Virus record (IMG/VR): IMGVR_UViG_3300032240_000500
Location: 1-36,919 of that record
From: a virus
DNA length: 36,919 nucleotides
Strand: one strand, 5' to 3'
Shown one piece after another: positions 6,783-18,200 of this stretch; positions within the stretch are counted from its first letter, which is position 1, and the number at the start of each line of letters is the position of its first letter. The position numbers were made by a program, and so were the translations under genes. The notes beneath the pieces were generated by a model. The model was not told the DNA's origin, made no database searches, and saw only the letters and a program-made list of their open reading frames with translations.

Positions 6783-9700
6783 ATGGCAGAGTTTAAGATA
6801 AGCAGATTTAGGTATACCTGGAAAGGTGATTGGGTTACCGGCACCGACTACACCAAAGACGACGTTGTAAAATACGGCGGATCATCTTATGTATGTCTAA
6901 GAGGACATACTGCCTCTGCAGGATTTTATACAGATATAAATTACACAGTTCCTGGATCATCTCCAATCATAGCCTCACCGGCATGGACGTTTATGACCAA
7001 AGGTACTACTTGGAGAAGTGATTGGGTAACATCTAGACAATACAATGTAGGAGATATTGTTCAATACGGTGGAAATACCTATCTATGTTTAGCAGGCCAC
7101 ACTTCAGCAGTGACATTTGTTGCTGACACAGCCAAATGGGAAATCTATGTTGTTTCGGTTAGTTGGAAAGGACCGTATACAAACAATGTTCGTTATGCTG
7201 TAGGTGATATTGTTAGATACGGTGGGATTGTATATAAATGTATTACTGAGCATACATCAACATCTGACAGACTAGAACCACAAATAGCAAACTGGACGAT
7301 CTATTACAGCAATGTTGACGCATTTAATACATGGACTCAGTTAACTGCCTATAAGGTCAACGACCTGGTAAAATATGGCGGAAGTATATGGAAGTGTGTG
7401 ACTGCACACACTGGCGAATTGGCTTTTACCGCAGATAGATGGCGTGTTGAATTATACGGATATCAGTTTGGCAACGATTGGGCATCTTTGACCCTTTATC
7501 AAATTGGCGACGTTGTAAGATATGGCGGCTATTTGTACTACAGCCAAATCAATAATAACGATTTGAATCCTAGAGATTCAGAAGACAGTACAATTGCTTG
7601 GACAAGACTGGCAGAAGGATACAATCCTAGAGGAGAGTGGTTAAGCAGCAATCGTTACCTTACTGGAGATCTTGTAAGACGTGGTGGTAACTTGTATGTT
7701 GCCATTAATGAAAATCTCAACGACGGTAGCTCATTTGACTATCTAAGCACTGATGATTGGCAGTTGGTTGTACCTGGTTTCAATTGGAGAAATCGCTGGC
7801 TTGATGGAGTTTCTTATGCACTTAACGATCTTGTAATCTATCAAGGTTCAACCTACAAGTGTGTATATCCTCATATATCTACACTAGATGCATTTCCCGG
7901 AGACAACGGATCAGTATTCGGCCTATGGGAAATATTCCTTCAGTCTGGCGACTATACCGGGCTTATAAATCCCGGTGATCTACTAACTTGGAATTTGTCA
8001 AGACTTGGAGCAGGTGACGGCAGTACAATCAATGCTACATCTATTAGCATAGGTCAAGAATCTGAAGTTTTAAAAGTCAGCAATGAAGACCTATCAACTT
8101 TTGTCTATGAAAAATTTGGATCTCTAAGACAGGCTCGATATGTGTCTGCATCAAGTGGTGTGGACAGAGAAGACTACGGTTCTAGTCCGTTTACACCCTA
8201 TAGAACTATTCGTTATGCCTGCGAACAAGTCGAAGAGCTTTCTGGTAACTTTGATATTTCTGTTAATGCAGGATTATATGAGGAAATTTTACCTATTATT
8301 GTTCCAGCAGGCGTTTGTATCAAAGGTGTAGAAACAAGATCTACAACAGTTGTAGCTAACGATCCTATAGCCAGCCTAGCACTGGATTCTACATATACTA
8401 AATTTGTATTAGGTCATCTTTCAAGTTTAATTGATTATGTTATTACAGGAACACCAGCTACTGGATTTACCATAGGCACTACTGAATTACAAGATACATC
8501 TCTATCGGGCAGTGCAGGTGCAGTTACACAGGTTACACAACTAATAACTGATATAAAAAATTATATTACATTCTATATCGAAAGCGGTCCTACTGATCCA
8601 ACACTAGTTGGAACAAATGTAAGAAATACCGCGAATGAAGTAGCAGCACAGGCCTTAGAAAATAACAAAGAATTCCTAGCCAATGAAGCAGTAGCATTCA
8701 TGCGCGGCAATTATCCCAACTATGCGTTTGACAGTGAAAAATGCAAACGAGATGTTCGTGCCTATATTAATGCTTGGAAATATGATATACTATATACTGG
8801 CAATTACAAATCTTTATATGCAGCAAGATATTATAGAAATGCTGTATTAGGATCTGCACTTGAAGACATGTTCTATTTGCGTGATGCTACCGGTGTAAGA
8901 AACATGACGCTAAAAGGTCTAATAGGATATCTAAACCCTCCAGGAGTTTATGAATTCTATCAACGACCAACTGGAGGAGCATATACTTCTCTTGATCCAG
9001 GTTGGGGCCCAAATGATGATCGCACATGGATTCAAACTCGCAGTCCCTATATTCAAAACTGTGCTACATTTGGATTTGCTTCAGTTGGACAGAAGATTGA
9101 CGGCTCTCTACACAACGGTGGTAATAGATCATTTGTGTCTAATGACTTTACACAATTAATAGATGACGGTATTGGTGCTTGGGTAATAAATGGCGGACGA
9201 GCGGAACTTGTTTCTGTGTTTACCTACTACTCACAGGTGGGTTATCTAACAGAGAACGGTGGTATCATTCGTGCTACCAACGGTAACAACAGCTTTGGTA
9301 GAATTGGAGCCATGGCGCTAGGTACTAACGACACAGAAACACCTATTAGGGTCACTGTTAACACCAGAAATCATCAACCAATTATTACTTCTACATTCAC
9401 TGGATTACTAGGCAGTGATGCAGATAAGATCATGTTAGTAGAATATAGAAATGCAGGACAAAATTATACATCTGCAACATGGACTGTTAGTGGTGCTGGT
9501 GTTGGCGCCAGTATAATACAAGAAGAATACAGAGATAGGGCAGTATTTGAAGCACTAGAATATAATCCTATAGATTCTACTGGTGTTGGCGGAACCAATT
9601 TTACATTTGTTACACAAAATGCTTCAACAGGCACAACCACAAGCATTAAGTTGGCCGGCGCAGATACAGCCGCAGAATCAGAATATCTTGGCCTAAGAAT

Positions 9701-12251
9701 ATTAATAGTCAGTGGTACAGGCTCAGGTCAATATGGTTATATCACAGCCTATAATGCGACCACTAAGATTGTACAAGTCAGTAAAGAAAGCAACGGCACA
9801 CCAGGATGGGATCACGTATTACCAGGATTTCCTATTGCACCGGCGCTGTTGCCTGACACTAGATATGAAATAACACCAAGAGTTACTTTCACAGCCCCTG
9901 ACTATAATGCCTATGATAGTACATTACCTGCAACGCTTAGTTGGAGAAAGGTAATCTGGGGTGAAACCAATGCAACCTATACAAACATTGCAGGCAGTGT
10001 AGGTGCAGGAACAGTTGACGGATCAGATGGACTAGTACCAATTACCGCAACATGGAACGTGGTTAAAAACGGAAGAACCTATACAGTACTTTTGAATACC
10101 AACGGTGCAGGCTATGCTGATGAGCAGGTAATCACAATTAAAGGGTCACTAGTAGGCGGAGCCGATACATATAATGACATTACAATCAGAGTAACCAGCG
10201 TCAGCAACGACAGTACCAATACCATTACAGGATTTGTCTACAGCGGAGAAGCGGCCAGCGGAAACTTTGTGGCCTTTGCAAACAGCACAAATAGATGTGC
10301 TTGGTCTCCAGACGGAATTGACTGGACACTAGCAACACTGCCAGCGACAGGAAACTGGACTGTGGCTGCATCGGGCGGCAATAAATTTATTGCATTGATA
10401 CCAGGAACTACCACTGCGGCATGGTCCAATAATGGGGTAACATGGTTCTCTGCCACATTGCCTAGCGCCAGTACATGGACCAATGCCACATATGGCAATG
10501 GTACCTTTGTGGTCATTGCCAGCAACTTGAACCGTGCAGCCTATAGTACCAACGGCGGCGCTACTTGGACTGCAACCACAATGCCAACCTTTGGTGATTC
10601 CACATACAACACATGGATTTCTGTAACCTACGGGCAGAACTTGTTCTATGCTATTGCACAATCAGGAAACATCGGAGCATACTCATCAGATGGTATTAGC
10701 TGGCAAGGTATTATTGTAGATGCTACCAATGACTCATCACAGTTAGACTGGATTGGTATTACCTACGGTGCAGGAAGATTTGTTGCACTATCACAAACCG
10801 GACAAATTGGCTACAGCTTTGACGGACAAACATGGTACCAAGGCGCTAACAACATGCCAACACAAGATGGTTCAACCATCATGAATTGGAATCAAATCAA
10901 ATACGGCCAGGGCGTTTTTGTAGCAGTCTGTGACACAGCCAGCAGAGTCGTTGGCGGCGACACAACCACAGGCCCAACAACCATGATAGCGACCAGTGAA
11001 GATGGTATTAACTGGACTGTTAGAGACACAGCTTCTGCACACAGCTGGGTTGATGTAAGATTTGGAAATCCAAAATATTCTCTAGGCGATTCTTCAACAA
11101 CCTACAGCGTTGGCACATGGATTGCCGTTGGATCAGACTCAACCAATGTAGCCGCAAGAATTTACACTGGAGCTAGAGCTAAAGGTAGAGCTGTTCCTCA
11201 AAGCGGAATAATTCCTAATATTAGATTGTGGGATGTGGGATCTGGATACATGACTGTACCACCTACTATCACAGTTACTGATCCTAACAACTTTAGAGAA
11301 GTCTATACATTGAATAGATTAGGTGATGGAGTTCTAGGTCAACCAACTTGGTTGAATAGAGGTCAAGGATATAAAACTAAATCAACTACCAGTTCAGTTG
11401 TAGGTAATGGCTTTGCCGATGTTACACCAAGCGGCAAATACATTACACTATCCGGATTTACAGAACTAGTAGGTCCTGGAGCACAGTTGATATTTGACAT
11501 TGATACTGTAAGATATCGATTGGTAACTATTACCGGACTAGGTGACCTTGGCGACGGAACACTTTCCGCATTTTGCCAAGTATCTCCAACAATAGATGTC
11601 AGTGATTTATTTTATCACGGTCTGGGAGTAGGTGTTAGAACTAGATACAGTCAAAATCGTATCACAGGTCACGACTTCCTAAACATTGGTACAGGTAATT
11701 TCCTACAAACCAATTATCCTGCGCTCTATAGTGCGGCTACCTTTAACTTTGCTCCAGAAAATGAAGTAATTGAAGGTCTAGGCGGTAGAGTATTTTATAC
11801 CTCCACTGATCAAGACGGTAACTTTAGAACTGGTGAATTGTTCTCAGTTCAACAGGCCACTGGTATCGTTACTATTAGTGCAGACTTTTTTAACCTAGCA
11901 GGTCTAACTGAACTTAGACTAGGTGGTATTAGATTGGGAGGTTCTGGTGTTGTTATTAGAGATTTCTCAACAGACCCGACATTTGCAGAAGACAGTAACA
12001 ACATTGTTCCAACACAGAAAGCAATTGCAAGTTATCTTTCCAGTAAGTTGAGTGTTGCAGGTTCCGATCTAGTGGCCAACTCGTTTACGGCAGGTGAGAT
12101 TTCAGTAGGTGAAGGTGCTGTTAACATTTCTAACTATCTTCAGAAGACAATTAACTTCCCTGTGAAGGTTGATTTTTCTGGAAAGACGGCAGGAGTTACT
12201 GGTTATATGTGGGCACAGGCGATGTTCTATCGCTCATTCAGGGATGATTAA
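6783..12251 (+). CDS. Giant modular virion protein with carbohydrate-binding-like repeats and Asp-box propeller
   Basis: An 1822-residue structural protein. Residues about 6-390 hold seven repeats of the form W..xxxY..GDxVxYGGxxYxCxxxHT, which resemble chitin/cellulose-binding (CBM5/12-like) modules. Residues about 450-520 (TPYRTIRYACEQVEE, then IIVPAGVCIKG) look like the start of a beta-helix. A helical CKRDVRAYINAWKYDI segment lies near 652-689. A conserved core at about 702-846 includes LDPGWGPNDDRTWIQTRSPY and IDGSLHNGGNRSFVSNDFT. About 1150-1455 has six Asp-box-like blades (SPDGIDW, SNNGVTW, STNGGATW, SSDGISW, SFDGQTW, SEDGINW). The C-terminus has VFYTSTDQDGNFRTGELF. It is a close paralogue of the next gene. 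Binding of surface glycans is likely but inferred; enzymatic activity is not supported. Confidence 0.85.
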   Translation: MAEFKISRFRYTWKGDWVTGTDYTKDDVVKYGGSSYVCLRGHTASAGFYTDINYTVPGSSPIIASPAWTFMTKGTTWRSDWVTSRQYNVGDIVQYGGNTYLCLAGHTSAVTFVADTAKWEIYVVSVSWKGPYTNNVRYAVGDIVRYGGIVYKCITEHTSTSDRLEPQIANWTIYYSNVDAFNTWTQLTAYKVNDLVKYGGSIWKCVTAHTGELAFTADRWRVELYGYQFGNDWASLTLYQIGDVVRYGGYLYYSQINNNDLNPRDSEDSTIAWTRLAEGYNPRGEWLSSNRYLTGDLVRRGGNLYVAINENLNDGSSFDYLSTDDWQLVVPGFNWRNRWLDGVSYALNDLVIYQGSTYKCVYPHISTLDAFPGDNGSVFGLWEIFLQSGDYTGLINPGDLLTWNLSRLGAGDGSTINATSISIGQESEVLKVSNEDLSTFVYEKFGSLRQARYVSASSGVDREDYGSSPFTPYRTIRYACEQVEELSGNFDISVNAGLYEEILPIIVPAGVCIKGVETRSTTVVANDPIASLALDSTYTKFVLGHLSSLIDYVITGTPATGFTIGTTELQDTSLSGSAGAVTQVTQLITDIKNYITFYIESGPTDPTLVGTNVRNTANEVAAQALENNKEFLANEAVAFMRGNYPNYAFDSEKCKRDVRAYINAWKYDILYTGNYKSLYAARYYRNAVLGSALEDMFYLRDATGVRNMTLKGLIGYLNPPGVYEFYQRPTGGAYTSLDPGWGPNDDRTWIQTRSPYIQNCATFGFASVGQKIDGSLHNGGNRSFVSNDFTQLIDDGIGAWVINGGRAELVSVFTYYSQVGYLTENGGIIRATNGNNSFGRIGAMALGTNDTETPIRVTVNTRNHQPIITSTFTGLLGSDADKIMLVEYRNAGQNYTSATWTVSGAGVGASIIQEEYRDRAVFEALEYNPIDSTGVGGTNFTFVTQNASTGTTTSIKLAGADTAAESEYLGLRILIVSGTGSGQYGYITAYNATTKIVQVSKESNGTPGWDHVLPGFPIAPALLPDTRYEITPRVTFTAPDYNAYDSTLPATLSWRKVIWGETNATYTNIAGSVGAGTVDGSDGLVPITATWNVVKNGRTYTVLLNTNGAGYADEQVITIKGSLVGGADTYNDITIRVTSVSNDSTNTITGFVYSGEAASGNFVAFANSTNRCAWSPDGIDWTLATLPATGNWTVAASGGNKFIALIPGTTTAAWSNNGVTWFSATLPSASTWTNATYGNGTFVVIASNLNRAAYSTNGGATWTATTMPTFGDSTYNTWISVTYGQNLFYAIAQSGNIGAYSSDGISWQGIIVDATNDSSQLDWIGITYGAGRFVALSQTGQIGYSFDGQTWYQGANNMPTQDGSTIMNWNQIKYGQGVFVAVCDTASRVVGGDTTTGPTTMIATSEDGINWTVRDTASAHSWVDVRFGNPKYSLGDSSTTYSVGTWIAVGSDSTNVAARIYTGARAKGRAVPQSGIIPNIRLWDVGSGYMTVPPTITVTDPNNFREVYTLNRLGDGVLGQPTWLNRGQGYKTKSTTSSVVGNGFADVTPSGKYITLSGFTELVGPGAQLIFDIDTVRYRLVTITGLGDLGDGTLSAFCQVSPTIDVSDLFYHGLGVGVRTRYSQNRITGHDFLNIGTGNFLQTNYPALYSAATFNFAPENEVIEGLGGRVFYTSTDQDGNFRTGELFSVQQATGIVTISADFFNLAGLTELRLGGIRLGGSGVVIRDFSTDPTFAEDSNNIVPTQKAIASYLSSKLSVAGSDLVANSFTAGEISVGEGAVNISNYLQKTINFPVKVDFSGKTAGVTGYMWAQAMFYRSFRDD

Positions 12252-12256
12252 TTATG

Positions 12257-12264
12257 AATAAATA
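12257..12264 (+). promoter_or_regulatory. T4-type late promoter element (AATAAATA)
   Basis: AATAAATA in the 42-base gap between the two giant genes matches TATAAATA at 7 of 8 positions. The predicted transcript would start near 12270, about 24 bases before the ATG at 12294 and just ahead of the GGAG ribosome site at 12284-12287. It would let the second giant gene be expressed independently of the first. Confidence 0.6.
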
Positions 12265-12293
12265 TTGTATCCTAATAAAAATTGGAGTAGATA

Positions 12294-15200
12294 ATGGCAG
12301 AGTTTAAACTAGGTAGAATTAGATTTGTATGGAAAAGTGACTGGACAACCGGTACAACATATTATAAAGACGACGTAGTTCAATACGGCGGTAAAGTCTT
12401 TATATGTATTGCAGGGCATACCGCTTCTGCAGGGTTCTATACAGACCTAGATGCAGTTCCATCAAAATGGAATCAAATGAGCGACGGCTTTGCCTGGGAA
12501 AATGACTGGGCACCCGGAACTGCTTACAAAACCAATGACATGGTCAAATATGGTGGTAGACTTTATATTTGCCGTATTCCTCATACTAGTGCCGCAACAT
12601 TGGCCTTGGGACTAGAAGCCGATTTAAATCTAGCAGACAGCACATTATCCAAATGGGACAACGTGGCTGACGGTAGTGATTGGAAAGGTGCTTGGACTAT
12701 ATCTACTCGCTACAAGGTAAATGATCTTGTAAAATATGGCGGTATCAGCTATATCTGTAATACCTATCATACTTCTGCTGTGTCTCTAGCATTGGGTTTA
12801 GAAGCTGACTTAAACAAGTGGGATGTATTCAATCGTGGTATTGAATACAAAACAGCTTGGACTACAGTAACACGTTATAAAGTAAATGATGTTGTTAAAT
12901 TTGGCAGCACATTGTATATCTGTACGCTGTTCCATACATCATCTGCATCATTTGATCTTGATATAGCCTATTGGTCAGCTTTTGTTGAAGGTCTACAATT
13001 TGAAAATACATGGTCAAGTGCAACACAGTATCAACCGGGTGACATCGTTCGTTACGGCGGATATCAGTATGTGGCAAAAACTACCCATACAAATTCTACT
13101 CCTAGTACAGGTACAAGTAACTGGGATTTATTCAGCAAAGGTTTTAGTTTTACCGCAGAGTGGAGCTCTGCAACATCTTATAAAGTAGGTGAAGTAGTAA
13201 GCCTAGGCGGCAACACATATCTATGTACAGTCGATCATTCTAATCAATCTCCTCCTAATGCATCTTACTGGGACAAGTTAAGCAGTGGTGTGAACTGGAG
13301 AAACTACTGGGCAAATTCTACACCTTATTATGTAGGCGATGTGGTTCGTTACGGATCTAACGCTTATATCTGTATAACAAAACATACCAGCAATGACGAC
13401 GACAGTACAACATTTGCTGATTCTACAAGAAGTCCTTCTGGAGATACGGAAGGTGTATACTGGAATATCTTTAACATAGGTAGCGAATATTCTGTAATGA
13501 CAGATGCCGGTGACATGGTTTACTATAACGGTAACCAAGGACCTGCAAGATTGCCTATTGGTAAAGAAGGCATGGTACTCAAAGTATCCGCTAACAGCAA
13601 ACCAATGTGGGATTATCTAGGAGTTGTAGACTACACATTCTATGTTGCACCTCACGGTCAAGATCTACCTGCTCCAACATGGGGACTTACACAAGACAAG
13701 CCTTGGAAGACCATTAGATACGCCTGTATGCAGATCGAAGATGGTGCTCGAAATCCTAATGCACAGTACCTATTAGAAATGAATCGCGTATTCATTCAGA
13801 GAGAAGTTTCAGAATGGATCCAGTATCAAATAGCCAACAACCGATCACCATTTACATCTAGCTTTGTCTATGATGAATTCAAATGCGAACGTGACGTTGG
13901 ATTTGTCATTGATCGTTTGATTTGGGATATTGGCCATGGCGGAAACCTAAAAACATTGGCAGCGGCCCTATCATATATCAATCTGCTTAGTGGTTCTACT
14001 CTGTATGCTACAGCCTATGACGAAAACGGCACCGGCACTTATTCAAAACTTGCAGCACAATCAACACAAGATGTTGCCTCATATAATTATATGTTGACTG
14101 TGATTCAATCTGTATTGAATAATACTGCGGTTGCGGCAAGCTATCAAACAATCAACGGCGATAATTCTACAGCCATTCTTGGCCAGTATTTTAACACTGA
14201 CCTAGTAGCTGAAACTGGCGTATATACCACAATCACAAGCCTAGTAGGAATTATTACCAAAGCACTGACAGAACAAGTTGCAACCAATCTCCCAAGCAGA
14301 TATGTCCCAAACAACATATTGAATGTTAAATCAGGCGCTTGGACAGAAGTATTACCAATTCCAGTACCAGCTGAAACTTCAATTGTAGGTGATGAAACTC
14401 GAGCAGTTGAAGTCAGTGCAGACACTGGTTCAGTTGACATTACTGATTCTTATGCCACCTACACAACCTTTGGCCGTATAGGCACAGTTATGGGACAAAT
14501 TGTTGCAGGAACCAGTGTCACTAGAACCACAGGCAATACAGCAACTCAAAGTCTATACTGGCCTTATGCTAGTTCTGCAGAAACAACAAAGATCAGCAGT
14601 CTTGTTGATGTAATGAAATATCAAGCAGATCACCGTCTAGGTCAAATGGATGCAGCTACAATGACTGATCCAACTGGCTACAATACCAGTTATCTAATCG
14701 GTTACGGCTATGCTAGAAAACTCATAAAAGAAAATAGAAAATTCTTACAAGAAGAAGTTATTGCCTATCTAGCAGCTAACTATCCTAACAGCAAATACGG
14801 AAAAACAAAAACACGTAGAGACACTGGCTATATTATAGATGCTATGATTTATGCATTAACCTACGGTGGCAATTCTCTAAGCGTTCAAGCAGGTCTTGCA
14901 TACTTTGATGCTGAGGGAAGCACTAACCTAATTCCTGCAAGTATCAAAGCACTAACTCTAGCATCTATTACATTCTTAAAAGCAAGAATGCAATCTGTGG
15001 CAACTAATTCTGCTGTAACACCTTTACAAACAACAATACCGCAGTTCTTTGACACAGCAGGTAGTGCCGCAGCGTCTACCCTAATTGGCACAAACGTTGA
15101 TATCATTTATAACTTGATCAACGGTGCTTCAACAACTGCTGCTCCAAATATCACTGTTACCACAATTACAGGCACAACTACATTAGCGACAGCATCTGCA

Positions 15201-18200
15201 CACGGATTAACTGTAGGTGATACATTTGTTCCAAGAAGTACTGCCAACGGTTTGACCACAGGAACAAAATACTACGTGGTATCTGTGCCATTGGCAACTA
15301 CATTTACTCTGGCATTAAGTTATAATGGTGCGGCAATTACTACTCTAACCAACGGAACTGGATTGACCATAGTAGGTGATGTTGTAGATACACCAGCTGC
15401 TACCAACGGAGTGACCACAACTACCGCATTAATTACGGCTTATACAACACTGACTGCACAGATTCCAACAATTGGCACAGATGCGGTAACTACTGTTAAT
15501 ACAGCATATCCAACACTGAGTTACAGCACAACTAAAACAGCACGAGATGTTGCCATCGTTTTAGAAGCAGTGGGCTTTGACTTTATGTTTAACAGCAATT
15601 ACAGAACTGTTAAAGCAGCTCAAGCCTATCTAAGAGCTAACTCTGTAGAATTGTACACAACAACAAATCTAAAAGCAGCTACAAGATTGGCGTTGACCTA
15701 TGCTAAGACACAGGCAAAAGCCAATGTTGGCGGCGATGCTACAGCACAAGCACGTATTGAAACACTAATGACCTTGGTTGATTCTGTTATTTTCGGTGCA
15801 GCCAACGAAGGCGATATGTGTCAGTCTGTATATGATGACATCTACTATGCTAATTTGCAACTAGAACGCAACCGCGCATTCATTGCCGCAGAAGCTAGTG
15901 CCTACATAGCCAACACATTCAAATCCGCTGCCACTGCTACCACAGTGACCACTGACGTTATCACAGTTGCTGATACCAGCTGGATGCGTAGAAACCTAGC
16001 AATTGAATTTACAGGAACTATTCCATCGGGTGCTGGTATTAGCACTGGAGTAACCTACTATGTTCAGAACGTGGTTAGTTCAACAACCTTCACAGTGGCA
16101 ACTACTAGATTTGCTTCAACTGCAAACAGAGTAACACTGGCTACCAAGTCAGGTTCTTGGACAGTCAAGATGGTCTACAATTCAGCACTTTGCCTAAGAG
16201 ATGTTGGCTACTACATTGATGCAGTTAAGTGGGATCTGGTATATAGCTCTAATTACAAGAGTCGCTATGTTGCAAGATACTATGCCAATGCAGTACTAGG
16301 TAGTCAAGAAGAAGACTTCTTCTATCTACGTAATGGCACAGGTGTAAAGAACATGAGTTTGCGAGGTCTCAACGGACAGCTAACTCCAGAAAATGCCTAC
16401 GGTACAAGTCGTACCACAGCAGGCGCCTATGCAAGCCTGGATCCAGGTTGGGGACCAGCAGACTTCCGCACATGGATTACCAGCCGTTCGCCTTATATTC
16501 AAAACAATGCAACGTTTGGTAATGCCGCTATTGGCCAAAAGATTGACGGCTCATTGCATAACGGCGGCAACAAGTCGATGGTTAGCAATGACTTTACCCA
16601 ATTAATCAGTGACGGTATTGGCGCTTGGATAACCAACAATGGACGTGCAGAACTTGTTTCTGTGTTCACATATTATTCACACATTGGTTACCTAGCAGAA
16701 GCAGGCGGCCGCATTCGTGGTACCAACGGTAACAACAGCTACGGCGATTTTGGATCTGTAGCAGAAGGTTATGACGTTACTGAAACTGCAAAAACAGCCA
16801 TTGTTGATAATAAATTCCAATACAAGGCAGTTGTTGGCAGTATAACCACAGACAGCAGTGCTATTTTTGCATTTGAATTTGATCATGCAGGTAATGAATA
16901 CACAGAAGCAACATATTTGGTTATTGGTCCAGGAAACTTTGCCGATGTTGAACAAGATGAATTCCGTGACGATGCGGTATTTCAAATTCGACTGATAGAC
17001 AACGTTGATGATAGTACCGCAGCCCCAGAGGCAGACGGAAATCAAGGCGGTTCAGGATATCTAACCAAGAACGGTACTGCACAAAACGGTACGCTAACAT
17101 CTATTACATTATCAGCAGTTGACGATCAATTAAGCAGTGCTTATATTGGCATGAAAATTGTTATCACAGCTGGTAACGGTCTAGGGCAGTATGCATTGAT
17201 CAATGCTTATAACTCAGGTACCAAAATAGCAGATGTTATTACAGAAGCAACAGGAGCAGCAGGATGGGATCACTTTGTTGCTGGAACACCTATCCAAGCT
17301 CCTGATAGCTCAAGTTCTTACAGTATTGAACCTGCTGTTTCATTTACAGCACCAACATATTCGTCTACAGCATCAACATTGCCAACTAGCGGAACTTGGT
17401 CTACGGTTGAATACGGTGATACATCTGCAAGTTACTCAAGTCTAACAGGTACATATTCTGGATCTGGAGTTAATGCTAGATTCACAGTGGTCAGAAACGG
17501 TTCAAAATATGCTTCTATCACTATTGACACAGCTGGTACAGGCTATGTAAGATTAGAAACAATTACCATATTAGGTACTAGCCTAGGTGGAACAACACCA
17601 GCCAATGACCTTGTAATAACAATTACCAGTGTAAGCACATTGGGTGCTATACAGGCATTTGATACCAGCGGTTACGGTCTAGGTGGACGATTTGTAGCAA
17701 TAAGATCCGGTAGCGTGATTGGTGCTACATCCGAAGACGGTATTACATGGACAACAAGAACCAGCCTAATGCCTAGCGGCGCAAGTTGGTCAGCAGGAGC
17801 TTGGGGTTACTTCAACGACGGCTCTTCCTTACCAGGCGAATCAAGTTCAAGATTTGTTGCAGTCGCAGGAGGATCAGCAAATACCACAGGTGCATGGTCA
17901 GCAGATGGTATTACTTGGACAGCTACATCAATGAATACCAGTGCTACATGGGTTGATGTTTGTTTTGGCGAAGGCCGCTTTGTTGCCATAGCCAGTGATA
18001 GTACTACTGTAAGAATTTCCGGTGACGGTGAAAACTGGGACAGCACAGGAACGCTAGCACGTACAGGATATACCTGTATTGCCTATGGTCTAGGACTATA
18101 TGTTGCAGCACGTAGTGGTAGTACAATCGGTGCATGGTCAACTGATGGTGTTACCTGGATTGAAATTGCAATGCCAAGTTCTAGTAGCTGGAATAAGATT

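Noticed and set aside
10238-10661. Minus-strand open frames opposite the Asp-box propeller
   Set aside because: They lie wholly inside a well-supported structural gene, have no ribosome sites and look like composition shadows.
16692-17045. 117-codon minus-strand open frame rich in Cys and Val
   Set aside because: It is antisense to the giant fibre gene core, lacks start signals and has no coherent protein features.
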